A stretch of 64,000 bases of DNA from Ficedula albicollis (Eukaryota; Chordata; Aves; Passeriformes; Muscicapidae). Below are positions 61,191 to 64,000 of this stretch, in pieces; the stretch's first letter is position 1, and every line of letters begins with the position of its first letter. The stretch covers positions 41,208,417 to 41,272,416 of the forward strand of contig NC_021677.1 in assembly GCF_000247815.1 (NCBI RefSeq), given 5' to 3'. The translations under genes were made by a program, and so were the position numbers. The notes beneath the pieces were generated by a model. That model ran no database searches. It saw nothing but the letters and a program-made list of their open reading frames with translations, and was not told the origin of the DNA.

Positions 61191-63260
61191 AATGAAGCTG
61201 CCGGTCATGTGTGGTTCTAGCCAAAACCTGTAGTCACTTACTATTAGAAACTGGAGTATTCTGAGGCTGGAGATGGTGACCAGAAGAGCAGTCCTGATCA
61301 TCTGATATCTCTGCTTTTTCCAGACAGAAACTATATCAAGTTTGCTAATGTCACTTGGGACCTGCAAGTTCATCTCACTGTTAAATACTTTTGTATAGAT
61401 CCACTGTTGCTGAGCTCCTCTGCCTTTGGCCTGACTGACCTGGTGAAGTCAATGATGTTCTATCAACTGTGCCCAGATGAGGCCAGATGGAGGTTCCTGC
61501 AGGGAAAGGAAGGCCTTTAATCCTTGCTTTCTTCATCCCTTACACCCTGGGAAGAAAAGTCATTTCACTGCTTTTCTTCTTTATAATGGCCTACCTCATA
61601 TTCTAAAGTAACTCTGTTACCTACTCAGAGAACCTAGCTAAGAAGAACCTGCACACTTAACCACTGGTTTTTGTCACATCATTGTATTCAAACCGCAGCC
61701 ACCTCATTGATGTTGCTGGGAAATAAATTTTCTTGCATGTTTCCATCACAGAGTAGGAAAAATTACCCTTTGCTCTCCTGCCTGACCCTCAGTAGCCATA
61801 CTTTCTTAACAATAGTAACTCTGAAGTATTTTGGTTCTCTAGGCCCCACTCCTTTTCTGAGTTGAGACACTCAACATTGTCAATGCACATGCCAAAAGAG
61901 TTTTCATCTTTGGCATGCAGCATAACAGTAAGTAACCATTATTTCTCCTGACAAGACAGGTATTTATTTTGATCAGTTCAGTGACTAAGCTGATACTGTG
62001 AATATTAGGGTCCTGGGGTGATTAAAATGGAGGGGCTTGGAGTGCATGGGCTTGGAGAGGAAACCAGCTGATCATCTCCCCAAATCAGAGCAATGAACAG
62101 GCACCCCCTGTTCCACTGACCATCCTCCTTGGCCTTTTGCAATACCAGACTTGAAGCTAGTGTCCTTTAAGCTAGGGTAACTTCAGGAAAGTTAAAGTTG
62201 AAAAGATGCTCTTTAACTTTACATCCCATCTGACAGGATGACCCACCATACTAGGAAGGCCATGCTTGTGATGGAGGATTGGCAACAGCTAAGCAGAGGT
62301 AAAGATTCCTTAATGCCTTGTGTTCTCTCCTTCCTCCTGGTAGCTGAGCAGATAGCCCTGTGGACACCCAGGGTCATGGAGGGGAAGGATTAATTTTTGT
62401 TTTACTGGAACTGAAAGAGTACAGGAAATATCAGTTACTGTGCTAGTAAATTATGTGTAGCTGTGAGTGTGAATAAAAATCACTTTCCAGTCAAGGTCCT
62501 GGCCATATTCTGCCTGACCACAGTAGCCCAGCTGAGGATTAGTGTAATATATCATGGAAAAAAGATCACCAACAGGTCCAAATTTGGAGCTAGATCACAG
62601 CTCTCCATTGAAGTCCTCTAAGCCTACAAGATCAACCTACCTCTCTAATTACCTGTCTTTTCTGAGGAAGGTTTCTGTCCACTTAGTTAAACAAGAGTTA
62701 AGCAGAGACTGGCTAAGGAATAGGTTGACAAAACATGAAAAAAGATACACTGCTGCATTTCTGGGCAAGTAGGATAGAAGTTCTTATCAAATACCCCAGC
62801 TAACTGATGATGCAAGGAAGAGCAGAAGGCATAATCCCATCTATATAATTTCCTTTCCTGCCTCTCTCTATGTTTCTTATTATAAATTCTTCCATAATCT
62901 GGAAAGAAATGCCTCTCTTCTGATTGTTTTTATTCTTTCCCATTTGGTAAAATAATCTCCACCTGCCTCTTACTCTGATGCTCTGCTTTAATTTTACAAA
63001 AGTTAGATTTCCTTTGCCTCATTTGTCTTTGTGCATGTGTGTTTCTGCAGTGAATTTTCATTTAAGGTGTCAGCATGAACATGTTCTGCTGTAGAACTGA
63101 GTCCTGCTATTAACATTAGGAAAGACAAAAATGGGGATACAACGACACAAAAGAGCACTGGCCATATTTTAAAAAAACCAAAACAAACAAAACAAACAAA
63201 AACCCCAAAAAGGTTCTAAGTGGTTATTAAAAGAAAGCCTTGACTTTTCATTGGCAATGT
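61191..63260. other. Non-coding sequence, nothing recognised
   Basis: An (AAAC)n-like A-rich stretch lies near 63170-63212. Short frames (61113-61373, 61671-61865, 62554-62772) have no recognisable domain. Confidence 0.4.
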
Positions 63261-63401
63261 AGAGACTGTGTTTGTTTTAACTCAGGGCTCCAAACACTGT
63301 TGTATCCAAGCACAGAATTTAAGGTCACAGCAGAGACTGTGTTTGTTTTAACTCATGGTTCCAAACACTGTTGTATCCAAGCACAGAATTTAAGGTCACA
63401 G
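63261..63401. repeat. 71-bp tandem duplication, two copies
   Basis: agagactgtgtttgttttaa starts at 63261 and 63332, and both copies run through atttaaggtcacag. They differ in cagggctcc versus catggttcc. The unit length equals that of the unrelated duplication at 61055-61190, which is probably coincidence. Confidence 0.94.
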
Positions 63402-64000
63402 TTTTGGGACAGAGAATTCTCATTTAAAGCAGGACAGTAAGGGTTAAGATATTTATATTCAGACTCTTGTGCTACAGATCTGCTCAGACTGATCTAGGAC
63501 AAGCCACAAAACCTCTTTATGGTAGGATTTGGCAATCTATAAGTTGTGAATTAAAACATGTCCCTAGACTAGGTAATGTTTGAAGCACATCTAAGGGTAT
63601 TCAAATGGGTGCTCATTGTTTAAAAACCACAACACAAAAAAATTATTTTCTGTTTAAATAGATGTTGAGCTTCATCATGATACCTTTAGATGGAAGCATA
63701 TTGTTTGCAAGTCAAATTTGATTTTTACGGAACAAAAAATCTATTGAAGTTTGGTAGAAGACATTGCTTTTGGTGGGGAGAACCAACTGTTTTGTTTGGG
63801 TGTGTAAGAGAAAATAGGACAGAGCCCTAAATAAAGAAAGCTGGTCTGTAAGAGCTACCAGGCATCAGGGAACTATGTTCAGAGTACCTAGGTTTCTCTT
63901 TAGGGCTACTAGCCCTGCAAAGCAGAGGTCAGGGCATGTAACAGTGACTTGTGTGAAATCAGGCAGTTCTGCTGGCCTCAAAGGTGTGAAAGGCTTGTCT
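63402..64000. other. Non-coding sequence to window end, nothing recognised
   Basis: No exon, repeat family or regulatory block is visible in the last 600 bp. Confidence 0.4.

Overview
The window looks like bird nuclear DNA. The evidence is the 3' end of a CR1 LINE at 51541-51845, carrying the terminal attctttgattctatga-type octamers typical of avian CR1, a second short CR1 3' end at 27390-27462, an older CR1 body fragment at 36180-36405, and two worn MIR/CORE-SINE relics. I see no Alu, L1 or other mammalian-type young repeats. Base composition is moderately AT-rich and interspersed-repeat density is low. The species cannot be named from this sequence. A songbird would fit, but that is a guess.

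I find no protein-coding exon that I can defend. The open frames are short (the longest is 187 codons and runs through a T tract), overlap on both strands, and show no recognisable domain. The window reads as a gene desert or the inside of very large introns. It holds several stretches that look like conserved non-coding regulatory elements: CpGs kept in AT-rich DNA, dense homeodomain, GATA, forkhead, POU and TCF-type words, and little simple sequence. The best are 5470-5655, 37440-37880 (repeated at 38179-38619), 43826-44045 and 46060-46290. Weaker ones lie at 21125-21230, 21690-21950, 23040-23260 and 36610-36790. One place, 19895-20120, resembles a TATA/MEF2-type promoter followed by a short first exon and a GTAAGT donor.

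The most striking property of the window is structural. There are about twenty direct, adjacent, mostly two-copy duplications with units from 12 bp to 1.15 kb, and they add close to 5 kb of repeated sequence. The large ones are 1139-3389 (offset 1151), 28474-28895 (210), 37326-38803 (739), 38823-39802 (490), 44575-45090 (272), 54492-56002 (756) and 59953-60859 (522, with a diverged partial copy between). The copies are identical or differ by only about 0-1.5 percent, and the junctions I aligned are nearly blunt. Two explanations compete: both haplotypes kept side by side by the assembler, or real recent tandem duplication. Sequence alone cannot decide. Three homopolymers also stand out: 145 consecutive G followed by 23 T (48179-48346), and two T runs of exactly 50 (6761-6810 and 19840-19889). 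The G run may be a two-colour sequencing or gap-fill artefact, or an extreme G-quadruplex former.

Layout: 1-3389 1.15-kb duplication; 3390-5469 unremarkable; 5470-5655 candidate enhancer; 5656-19839 mostly featureless, with a MIR relic at 18168; 19840-23260 T50 tract, promoter-like block and AT-rich conserved-looking block; 23261-37325 featureless apart from CR1/MIR fragments and small duplications; 37326-39802 two back-to-back duplications, the first containing a whole candidate enhancer; 39803-46290 two more candidate enhancers; 46291-51845 small duplications, the poly-G tract and the full CR1 3' end; 51846-64000 featureless apart from three more duplication groups.
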